From NCBI GenBank assembly GCA_043775055.1, contig JAYVSU010000192.1, forward strand, positions 1-6,697: a stretch of DNA of 6,697 bases, given 5' to 3'. The position numbers and the translations under genes are program-made. Below the pieces are notes generated by a model, which was not told the DNA's origin, did not search any database, and worked only from the letters and a program-made list of their open reading frames with translations. Positions within the stretch are counted from its first letter, which is position 1. The number at the start of each line of letters is the position of its first letter. Of this stretch, positions 1 to 5,726 are shown piece after piece. The DNA is from Aalborgiella sp043775055. Its GTDB lineage: Bacteria > Pseudomonadota > Gammaproteobacteria > Burkholderiales > Burkholderiaceae_C.

Positions 1-516
1 AGTCAATGAATACACCGCAGATGTACGGCCGGCTAGGTCAAACTCAAATTTCCCAAGAAGCGGCCCCATCACCACGCCCTGCAGCCCATCTGCGCCGCCA
101 GTAAGCCAGTCAAGTTTGTTGGCTAGCTCCATCAAAATCAGTCCTACACCCAAAGTGACCATCAGACGCGTTAAGTCACTGCCGCGCATAATCGTCAAGC
201 TGCAAATGGCGCCCAAAACTGTGGTGACGGCAATAGCAACCAAAAGCCCAGTCAGCGGGTCAGGCATTACCAGCTTAGCAAACAAGGCAGCAACATAAGC
301 ACCCATACCAAAAAATGCAGCATGCCCCAATGACACAATCCCGGTATAGCCCAAGATTAAGTCCAACGATACGGCAAAAAGTGCAACGACAGCAATCTCA
401 TTGATGATGAGCGCATGCGTTGGCAGCAAAAAAGGTGACGCCAGTGCCAGCACCCAAAATGCGAGCTCCCAAGGCTTCCAGCGGCGATCAATCTTCAGAA
501 CATCTTGAGCATGCAT
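1..516 (-). CDS. livM: LivM-type ABC transporter permease, N-terminal part (runs off left edge)
   Basis: This is an inner-membrane permease of a branched-chain-amino-acid-type (HAAT) ABC importer. I translated it by hand: 172 codons are open from the ATG at 516 to the window edge, so the C-terminal half is missing. After a short cytoplasmic start (MHAQDVLKIDRR) come hydrophobic segments and the LivM hallmark around residues 56-72, reading GYTGIVSLGHAAFFGMG. The start is well fixed: AAGGAGG lies 9 nt upstream, and the ATG shares one base with the livH stop (TGATG), a normal translational-coupling arrangement. LivM pairs with LivH to form the channel for ligand delivered by the binding protein encoded two genes upstream; LivG and LivF ATPases are expected beyond the left edge. 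In operons with Rieske oxygenases these transporters often carry aromatic acids rather than amino acids, so the gene name reflects family, not substrate. Confidence 0.93.
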   Translation of the reverse strand, partial: MHAQDVLKIDRRWKPWELAFWVLALASPFLLPTHALIINEIAVVALFAVSLDLILGYTGIVSLGHAAFFGMGAYVAALFAKLVMPDPLTGLLVAIAVTTVLGAICSLTIMRGSDLTRLMVTLGVGLILMELANKLDWLTGGADGLQGVVMGPLLGKFEFDLAGRTSAVYSLT

Positions 517-1391
517 CACGACTTGCCTCCTTGGCGGACAAACAAGCCTTGCGGACGCCAAATCAGGATGGCAATCATCAAGCTGTACACAATGAATGCA
601 CCCAATTTTGGGACGTAATATTTGCCAGCCACATCGGCAATACCCAGCAACAAAGCCGCGAGCAATGGGCCCGTGATGCTCGAGGTCCCGCCCACGGCAA
701 CCACAATTAAGAAGTAGATCATGAATTTCAGCGGGAAAGTTGGATCTAAGCCCAATACTTCTGCGCCCAAGGCGCCACCCAAACCGGCCAACCCTGAGCC
801 CACAGCAAAAGTAGACAGAAAAACCATGTTGACGTTAATGCCCAAACCTGCCGCCACTCGTTGGTCATCCACTGACGCTCGCAAGCGGCTACCAAATCGC
901 GTCTTCGCCAAGATATATTGCAAACCCACCGTCAATGCAGTACAAACGGCAATGATGAACAGGCGATAGTGACCCATGCCCAACATCCAGGCACCCTCGC
1001 CCAACTCCGTGCGACCCTTGAGCCACTCAGGTAACTGAATGATTTGCTGTGTAGAACCAATGAAGTAGTCGGCACTGGCAACAGCCATGAAGGTCAAGCC
1101 AATTGAAAAAAGCACTTGATCTAAATGCGGCTTGCTATACAGCGGACGGTACAAGGTGCGCTCTAAGACACCTCCCAATAACGCTGAGCCCAAAAAAGCC
1201 AGTGGCAAACACAGCAAAAACGGGACACCAGCCTTTTGCATCAGTAAGACGGTGATATAGCCACCGACCATGGCAAAAGCGCCATGCGCTAGGTTGATGA
1301 AGTTCATCAACCCCATCGTCACCGCCAAGCCTACGGCAAGAATAAACAACAGCATGCCGTAAGCAATGCCATCAAAAAGTATGGTGAGCAT
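516..1391 (-). CDS. livH: LivH-type ABC transporter permease
   Basis: This is the second permease of the HAAT-type importer, 291 aa, the usual LivH length. The N-terminus has the family signature GLMNFINLAHGAFAMVGGY at residues 27-45. The cytoplasmic coupling loop that contacts the ATPases is around residues 169-187 (RLRASVDDQRVAAGLGINV), followed by the conserved VAVGGTSSITGP stretch near 231-242 and a C-terminal WRPQGLF at 278-284. The rest is mostly hydrophobic segments. The ATG at 1391 fits the family N-terminus, but the sequence before it (GATAACCAAATAC) has no good Shine-Dalgarno site, in contrast to the strong ones before livM and the binding-protein gene. Its stop overlaps the livM start by one base. 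It follows the binding-protein gene after a 76-bp gap containing a stem-loop. The substrate is unknown; context suggests an aromatic acid. Confidence 0.95.
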   Translation of the reverse strand: MLTILFDGIAYGMLLFILAVGLAVTMGLMNFINLAHGAFAMVGGYITVLLMQKAGVPFLLCLPLAFLGSALLGGVLERTLYRPLYSKPHLDQVLFSIGLTFMAVASADYFIGSTQQIIQLPEWLKGRTELGEGAWMLGMGHYRLFIIAVCTALTVGLQYILAKTRFGSRLRASVDDQRVAAGLGINVNMVFLSTFAVGSGLAGLGGALGAEVLGLDPTFPLKFMIYFLIVVAVGGTSSITGPLLAALLLGIADVAGKYYVPKLGAFIVYSLMIAILIWRPQGLFVRQGGKS

Positions 1392-1408
1392 GTATTTGGT
1401 TATCTAAA

Positions 1409-1438
1409 TCGTCTCATCCCATTGCTGGATAGAGACGA
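1409..1438 (-). other. Intergenic stem-loop between binding-protein and permease genes
   Basis: TCGTCTC at 1409-1415 pairs perfectly with GAGACGA at 1432-1438, and ATCC at 1416-1419 pairs with GGAT at 1427-1430. This gives 11 bp with one bulged base (1431) and a 7-nt loop. Neither strand has a T-run directly after the stem, so it is not a standard Rho-independent terminator. By analogy with hairpins after binding-protein genes in other ABC operons, it may protect the upstream mRNA from 3' exonucleases and keep binding protein more abundant than permease; that role is inference. Confidence 0.55.
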
Positions 1439-1467
1439 ATTAAAAAATCTCTATTGCGTCTGTCGAC

Positions 1468-2640
1468 TTACTTATTTTTACCAGGGTCTTTAACGTCTTT
1501 GATTACATCAAATTCCACGTTATAAAGTTGTCCGTCTTTTTTCTCGACTTTGCGCAAGTAGATGTTTTGCACCACATCACGGGTTTGTGCGTCAATGAAC
1601 ATCGGGCCACGTGGGCTTTCAAAAATCTGCCCTTTCATCGCTGCCAGCAAAGCGTCACCCCCCCCCTGACCTTTGGTCGCTCGGAGCGCTTCGTAAATCA
1701 CGCGCATGCCATCGTAGCCACCCACGGCCATGAAGTTGGGACGCAAACCTTTGTTGGCTTTACCGAATGCTTCAACGAATTTTTTATTGGTTGCTGATGG
1801 ATGCGCCGTCGAGTAATGATGCGATGTCACCACGCCCAGTGCGCCATCGCCCATGTCGTTCAATTGATCATCATCCGTGACATCGCCAGTACCAATGAGT
1901 TTGATACCCGCTTTGTCCATGCCACGCTCTAAAAACTGCTTCATCACAGCAGCCCCCGCACCCGAGGGTACAAATACAAACAAAGCATCCGGCTTCAAAT
2001 CACGTACTTTTTGCAAAAACGGCGCAAAGTCTGGGTTGCGTAAAGGTACACGCAAAGATTCTGTGACCTGTCCACCGTTGAAAGTAAAGCGCTCTTTGAA
2101 ATACTTCTCTGCGTCGATACCAGGGCCATAGTCACTCACCAAGGTCACCACTTTTTTGATGCTATTTTTAGGCGCCCAATCAGCCAGTCCGACGGCCGCT
2201 TGGGGCAACGTGAAACTGGTACGGACAATGTAGGGTGATGCCTGCGTGATACTTGATGTCGCAGCAGCCATGACCACTTGCGGCGTTTTTGACTGCGTCG
2301 CAATCGGCGCAGTGGCCAAAGCCGATGGCGTGATGCCAAAACCTGCAAGCACATTGACCTTATCGTTGACGACCAGTTCTTGCGCCAAACGCTTGGTCAC
2401 ATCCGGCACACTGGTGTCATCTTTGACTATCAATTCGATTTTCTTGCCAGCGACCGTGTCGCCGTTTTGCGTCATATACAGCCTTGCAGCAGCCTCGATT
2501 TGACGACCTGTGCTGGCTTGCTGCCCTGTCATGGGCAAAATCAGACCAATTTTGAAAGTATTGTCTTGCGCCAAGACGACGCCTGACACCAATGAAGCCA
2601 CCGCCAAGGCGGATGTCGTTAAAAATATTCTTTTTTTCAT
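1468..2640 (-). CDS. Periplasmic substrate-binding protein of HAAT/Liv-type ABC importer
   Basis: This is the ligand receptor of the ABC importer encoded by this operon, 390 aa, a typical length for Peripla_BP_6 (LivK-like) proteins. It starts with a classical Sec signal peptide: KKR, then a hydrophobic core, then a VLA cleavage site, probably after residue 24. The mature protein opens with the family pattern FKIGLILPMTGQQASTGRQ (about 29-47). A VVKD-like strand at 71-75 and NVLAGFGITPSALATAP (96-112) match the N-lobe, and AVGGYDGMRVIYEAL (305-319) matches the C-lobe. The start is secure: AGGAG lies 7 nt before the ATG. It follows the reductase gene after 52 bp and precedes livH and livM. Its sequence style resembles binding proteins found next to aromatic-degradation genes more than true LivK, and the neighbouring Rieske oxygenase supports an aromatic ligand, but the ligand cannot be read from sequence. 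The C-terminus is Lys-rich (DVKDPGKNK). A run of nine Gs interrupts codons 325-328. Confidence 0.93.
   Translation of the reverse strand: MKKRIFLTTSALAVASLVSGVVLAQDNTFKIGLILPMTGQQASTGRQIEAAARLYMTQNGDTVAGKKIELIVKDDTSVPDVTKRLAQELVVNDKVNVLAGFGITPSALATAPIATQSKTPQVVMAAATSSITQASPYIVRTSFTLPQAAVGLADWAPKNSIKKVVTLVSDYGPGIDAEKYFKERFTFNGGQVTESLRVPLRNPDFAPFLQKVRDLKPDALFVFVPSGAGAAVMKQFLERGMDKAGIKLIGTGDVTDDDQLNDMGDGALGVVTSHHYSTAHPSATNKKFVEAFGKANKGLRPNFMAVGGYDGMRVIYEALRATKGQGGGDALLAAMKGQIFESPRGPMFIDAQTRDVVQNIYLRKVEKKDGQLYNVEFDVIKDVKDPGKNK
1658..1666 (-). repeat. G9 homopolymer inside the binding-protein gene
   Basis: Nine consecutive Cs on the plus strand are nine Gs on the coding strand, encoding the end of Gln325 and Gly326-Gly328. 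A one-base slip would change the frame for about the last 65 residues. Tracts of this length can be slippage hot spots, or places where sequencing and assembly miscount; as given, the frame is intact. Confidence 0.9.
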
Positions 2641-2692
2641 TCAGAGTCTCCTAATTTTGTAAATAGATATTGTCGCCAAACACTGGAAGTTA

Positions 2693-3679
2693 TCATGCAT
2701 CAGATCGGTAGGCAGAATCGAGAGTGATTTCCCCTACAACACGAGAAACACAGACGCAGATGCGCTGATTGCCTTCCTTTTCTTCGTCGCTCAGAAAGAC
2801 ATCGCGGTGATCAATCTCACCGTTGATTGACTGCACATCCATCGCACACAACCCGCACTCGCCACGGCGGCAGCCAAACATGGCTTGTAACCCTGCTGAC
2901 TCCAGCGTCTCGAGCAGACTTGCATGAGCGGGAACCATGAGATCAAGTGCATGTCTTGGAATCTTGACGCGAAATGCCTCTGGCGCAAATTGCCCACTGC
3001 TACCAAACGTCTCATACCGCAAGTCTGCCAAAGGCCGTTCTGACGCCGCCCACGCATGCCGAGCGGCATCCAGCATGGGCACCGGGCCGCAAACCATCAT
3101 TTGCCCACCAACAGGCAAATTGGCAATTTCAGCCTGAAAATCAACTTTTTCACCGCGTTCAGCCACCGCCACCTGCAAAGCTGCTGACAAGGCGGCCTTT
3201 AAATCAGTGTGATAAGCCAGCTCTGCATCGGTTTTAGCACCAAAAATCATGCGAACATCCGCACCACGCTTCGCCAGCAGTTGCGCCATGCCGACCAAAG
3301 GTGTCACGCCAATACCCCCAGCTACCAGCAAATAAGCGGGGGCATTCAAATCCAAAGCGAAGTAGTTTTGCGGTTCGCTGATACGCAAGCGCTCACCCAC
3401 AGCCAAACGCCACATGGCCATGGAACCGCCGCGCCCATCCTCAAGCCGCTTCACTGCGATACGATAAAACTCGCTCTCGGGTTGCCCAATCAGCGAGTAA
3501 GAACGGGTTTGCGGCTTGGCTGCTGCGCCCAAGCCAGCCAGTAGCTGTACTTGGATATGGCTGCCTGCCTGATACACCAGAGCGCCTTGACTCGGTTTGA
3601 GTGTGAATTCGCGCACGGTGGGCGTCACGTCGCGCATCGCATAGACCTGCGCCTCGGTCCAATCGCCTGCATTTTTCAT
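2693..3679 (-). CDS. VanB/phthalate-dioxygenase-reductase family ferredoxin-NAD(P)H oxidoreductase
   Basis: This is the electron-transfer partner of the Rieske oxygenase, 328 aa, a normal length for the class IA reductase family (VanB, phthalate dioxygenase reductase). It takes electrons from NAD(P)H through flavin (FMN in characterised family members) to a plant-type [2Fe-2S] centre. Domains in order: flavin-binding barrel with RSYSL at 59-63 and GGSMAMW at 84-90; nucleotide-binding domain with GGIGVTP at 121-127 and CGP at 197-199; C-terminal ferredoxin domain with Cys270, Cys275, Cys278 and Cys308 in a C-X4-C-X2-C-X29-C pattern. All ligands are present, so it should be functional. Its ATG overlaps the stop of the gntR gene in an ATGA arrangement (4 bp), implying translational coupling. 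The oxygenase is one gene further upstream, so the two enzyme components are separated by the regulator. It acts in the cytoplasm. The exact oxygenase partner is inferred from position. Confidence 0.93.
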   Translation of the reverse strand: MKNAGDWTEAQVYAMRDVTPTVREFTLKPSQGALVYQAGSHIQVQLLAGLGAAAKPQTRSYSLIGQPESEFYRIAVKRLEDGRGGSMAMWRLAVGERLRISEPQNYFALDLNAPAYLLVAGGIGVTPLVGMAQLLAKRGADVRMIFGAKTDAELAYHTDLKAALSAALQVAVAERGEKVDFQAEIANLPVGGQMMVCGPVPMLDAARHAWAASERPLADLRYETFGSSGQFAPEAFRVKIPRHALDLMVPAHASLLETLESAGLQAMFGCRRGECGLCAMDVQSINGEIDHRDVFLSDEEKEGNQRICVCVSRVVGEITLDSAYRSDA

Positions 3680-4482
3680 AAGGCGCTTCTTTGACGAATA
3701 AGACGAACACCTGGCATGTGCTCTAAATGCTGGCTTTGAATCGCCTCACGCAAGTTACGCTGCGCCAAACGCGAGTGCTCGCGCATCAAACTCTCAGCAC
3801 GTGAACCTTCACGGCGCTCAATCGCATCGAGCACTTGCCAATGCTGGTCTTGTGCCACGATCAGCATATCGCGGGCTTTGGGCGTATTGGCTTGAACCAC
3901 GACAAAACCGCTGGGCGAGGCAAAGGGCAGACTGCATACGCGCTCTAATTCTTTGGCAATCACGGCGCTGCCAGACAGCTCGCTCAAGAGAGCGTGAAAA
4001 CGCTCATTCAAAGTGACGTAACTGGCAAAATCTTCGTCGCTCAGCGTAGATTGACTGAGCACTTGGTCGATGGCTTGCAAACACAGACACGCAGCGCTCA
4101 GCAATGCTGGCGTCACACCCAGCTCTGCCGCCAAACGTGCCGATAAACCCTCCAACGTACCGCGCAGTTCAATAGCGTCTGACGCATCGCGCTCAGAAAA
4201 AGTTTTGACGGCATAACCACCGTTGGGCAAGGCATCCAGCAAGCCTTCTTGCTCTAATTTGACCAAAGCTGCGCGAATGGGTGTGCGCGAAAAACCGAGT
4301 TTTTCTACAATCGCCAATTCCGCAATGCGCGCACCCGCTGGCACGTCACCAGCCAGTATCATTTCACGTAAACGCAGCTGCGCCTTCAGTTGTATACTTT
4401 GAGAAGCATTTTCAACATCATTTTTGACTGTAGTCGGCGTATTTATTGATTTTATTGCTATTATTTTAGTAGCGTTTTCCAT
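3676..4482 (-). CDS. GntR-family transcriptional regulator with FCD ligand domain
   Basis: This is a DNA-binding regulator, 268 aa, of the FadR/VanR-like branch. A winged-helix GntR domain spans about residues 32-97, with the recognition-helix region EKLGFSRTPIRAALVKLEQEG at 60-80 and the wing GGYAV at 88-92. An all-helical FCD effector domain spans about 101-245 with candidate metal ligands Asn159 and His163 (LNERFH), His214 and His236, in the spacing usual for this fold. The first 28 residues are an extra tail with AT-rich codons (four ATA); M41 is the only later Met that could serve, and it would remove the first DNA-binding helix, so the ATG at 4482 is preferred despite a weak ribosome site. 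It lies 23 bp after the oxygenase gene and overlaps the reductase start by 4 bp. GTATAC palindromes upstream of the oxygenase fit this family's operator pattern, so it probably represses the operon until an aromatic effector binds. The effector is unknown. Confidence 0.92.
   Translation of the reverse strand: MENATKIIAIKSINTPTTVKNDVENASQSIQLKAQLRLREMILAGDVPAGARIAELAIVEKLGFSRTPIRAALVKLEQEGLLDALPNGGYAVKTFSERDASDAIELRGTLEGLSARLAAELGVTPALLSAACLCLQAIDQVLSQSTLSDEDFASYVTLNERFHALLSELSGSAVIAKELERVCSLPFASPSGFVVVQANTPKARDMLIVAQDQHWQVLDAIERREGSRAESLMREHSRLAQRNLREAIQSQHLEHMPGVRLIRQRSAL
4390..4399. promoter_or_regulatory. Possible intragenic regulator site in gntR (TTGTATACTT)
   Basis: TTGTATACTT shares the GTATAC core and the TTGTATAC half of the sites upstream of the oxygenase gene. 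It lies at about codons 28-31 of the regulator gene, where the AT-rich tail meets the DNA-binding domain. Only the central 6 bp are symmetrical. It could be an autoregulatory roadblock site or chance. Confidence 0.25.
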
Positions 4483-4505
4483 GCATATTATTTTCTTTAA
4501 GCTAA

Positions 4506-5624
4506 TCAGGCCATCAGTCGAATCGGAATGATCGGCTTATTTGCGGCACTGGTAGTTTCTTTGTCTACCAACCCGTCAATCAAGCGGCGCGCCCACATGG
4601 AGCCCGCATCAATGTTGAGGTTGTAAAAAGTATGACCTGGCCGGTCTTCTATGGCTTGTTGTTGCGCTTCCAGCACGACTTCGTCTTCACGGAAGATGTT
4701 CGCAACCCCTTCTCGCAATTCGTGCGTCAAACGCTGCTCGCCAATACAGTAGTTGCGTGCAAAAGCCCAGAAGTACAGACAGGTGTTGTCAGTCTCTGGC
4801 GTGATGGTATTCAACACGTAACCATTGACCCCGCGTGTGCGAACACTGGTGGCACGGTCACCGCTGTTGCCGCCAACTGGCATCGCGCCTGTACCCGTTT
4901 CAGCAACACCTACGTCGATATTCACCGTACAAGGCGCTTCAAACTTGATGATCTGCCAGCGGTCGATCTTGCCTGCGTAACCCAATGCATGCTTGATTTG
5001 CCCAGCCCAGAAGGGTGGTGCATCAATGTTTTCCATCCATCGGGTAACAGTAGCCGTGCGGTCACCATGGGTTGCGACAAAAGGCGCTTCTGCAACGGCA
5101 CGCTGGCCAATGCTGGAACCATGCACAAATGTCTCGTGCGTCAGATCCATCAAATTATCCACCACCAAGCGGTAGTCGCATTTGACCCGAATCATTTTGC
5201 CGTCACCCGCCCATGCGGGGTCGTCATTCCAGTGCATATCGGGCACCAAAGCAGGGTCAGCTTTAGCGGGGTCACCGGGCCAAATCCAGACAAAACGATG
5301 CTTTTCAATGACGGGGAAACTGCGTACACAGGCCGAGGGGTTCAGTGTTTCTTGGCTAGGCATGTGGGTACAACGGCCCTGCGCGTTATAAACCAAGCCG
5401 TGGTAGCCGCACGTCAGCTCATCGCCGTCCAAATGACCCAAAGAGAGCGGCATCAGCCGGTGCCAGCAAGCATCTTCAAGCGCGGCCACTGAACCGTCTG
5501 TTTTGCGGAAAAACACCAGCTTTTGATTGCAAAGCGTCCGCGCTAACAATTTGCGGCCAACCTCGACGTCATAAGCAGCGGCATACCAAGCGTTAAGTGG
5601 AAAAGTAGGTTTTACAGCATTCAT
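4506..5624 (-). CDS. VanA-type Rieske non-heme iron oxygenase (aromatic O-demethylase-like)
   Basis: This is the terminal oxygenase of a two-component Rieske monooxygenase, 372 aa from the chosen start. The Rieske [2Fe-2S] motif is C53-W-H55-X16-C72-X2-H75. The mononuclear iron motif VVDNLMDLTHETFVH at 154-168 gives the bridging Asp160 and ligands His163 and His168, with Asp314 (in FREDEVVLEAQQ) as the likely third ligand. The stretch after the iron site, DRWQIIKF (221-228), ITPETDNT (274-281) and NLNIDAGSMWARRLID (335-350) all resemble vanillate O-demethylase VanA. Dicamba O-demethylase is a more distant relative. It would use O2 and electrons from the reductase encoded downstream to demethylate or hydroxylate an aromatic acid in the cytoplasm; vanillate is plausible but unproven. 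A GTG at 5669 would add 15 residues, but they are not family-like and cover the promoter, whereas the ATG at 5624 gives the normal FPLNAWYAA beginning. No Shine-Dalgarno site precedes it. CWH replaces the common CPH. Confidence 0.93.
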   Translation of the reverse strand: MNAVKPTFPLNAWYAAAYDVEVGRKLLARTLCNQKLVFFRKTDGSVAALEDACWHRLMPLSLGHLDGDELTCGYHGLVYNAQGRCTHMPSQETLNPSACVRSFPVIEKHRFVWIWPGDPAKADPALVPDMHWNDDPAWAGDGKMIRVKCDYRLVVDNLMDLTHETFVHGSSIGQRAVAEAPFVATHGDRTATVTRWMENIDAPPFWAGQIKHALGYAGKIDRWQIIKFEAPCTVNIDVGVAETGTGAMPVGGNSGDRATSVRTRGVNGYVLNTITPETDNTCLYFWAFARNYCIGEQRLTHELREGVANIFREDEVVLEAQQQAIEDRPGHTFYNLNIDAGSMWARRLIDGLVDKETTSAANKPIIPIRLMA

Positions 5625-5635
5625 GTATACAAATT
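5623..5635. promoter_or_regulatory. Candidate GntR/FCD operator A at the oxygenase start codon
   Basis: ATGTATACAAATT contains the perfect 8-bp palindrome TGTATACA (5624-5631). GTATAC fits the GT-M-K-AC core described for FadR-subfamily operators. It covers the expected transcription start and the ATG of the oxygenase gene. Its reverse complement matches site B in 12 of 13 positions, so A and B form an inverted repeat around a 7-bp spacer (5636-5642). Confidence 0.5.
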
Positions 5636-5661
5636 GTAGAGTAATTTGTATAAATTGGCTA
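5633..5661 (-). promoter_or_regulatory. Candidate sigma70 promoter of the oxygenase operon, near-leaderless
   Basis: Read on the minus strand, TAGCCA (5661-5656, 4 of 6 match to TTGACA) and TACAAT (5638-5633, 5 of 6 match to TATAAT) are separated by exactly 17 bp. Transcription would start around 5626-5624, practically at the oxygenase ATG. That agrees with the lack of a ribosome-binding site there and points to a leaderless or nearly leaderless mRNA. The candidate operators lie in the spacer and at the start point. The region is AT-rich, so a chance match is possible. Confidence 0.45.
5643..5656. promoter_or_regulatory. Candidate GntR/FCD operator B within the promoter spacer
   Basis: AATTTGTATAAATT is a near-palindrome (six of seven pairs match) and differs from the reverse complement of site A at only one of 13 positions. 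It lies between the candidate -35 and -10 hexamers, where a bound repressor would exclude RNA polymerase. Confidence 0.45.
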
Positions 5662-5682
5662 TAAAACACTAATTTAAAGGGT

Positions 5683-5698
5683 TTTATGTATACATAAA
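5683..5698. promoter_or_regulatory. Candidate GntR/FCD operator C, perfect 16-bp palindrome
   Basis: TTTATGTATACATAAA is a perfect 16-bp palindrome with the same GTATAC core as site A. Flanking GGG (5679-5681) and CCC (5699-5701) extend the symmetry if one T (5682) is bulged. It lies upstream of the candidate -35 hexamer, with its centre 63 bp from the centre of site A. On the minus strand the extended arms could also form a hairpin ending in TTTAAATT, so part of its symmetry may serve as a weak terminator for the EamA gene. Confidence 0.55.
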
Positions 5699-5726
5699 CC
5701 CCTATTAAACCCTGAAGTCTTTGGTT

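Noticed and set aside
420..710. Plus-strand frames opposite livH and livM (for example 420-710 and 721-969)
   Set aside because: They are antisense shadows of conserved permease genes, with low-complexity translations and no ribosome sites.
1409..1438. Rho-independent terminator between binding-protein gene and livH
   Set aside because: A stem is present but neither strand has a T-run directly after it, and the downstream permease genes clearly belong to the same transporter.
2641..2692. Second promoter in the gap before the binding-protein gene
   Set aside because: TTCCAG-17 bp-TATTTA is the best pair and matches the consensus poorly; only the AGGAG ribosome site is clear.
4632..5492. Long plus-strand open frame (286 codons) opposite the oxygenase gene
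   Set aside because: It is the antisense of the Rieske oxygenase, has no recognisable domain, and the minus-strand frame carries complete iron and cluster motifs.
5625..5669. GTG start adding 15 residues to the oxygenase
   Set aside because: The added residues are not family-like, lie over the promoter and operators, and the ATG at 5624 matches the usual VanA N-terminus.
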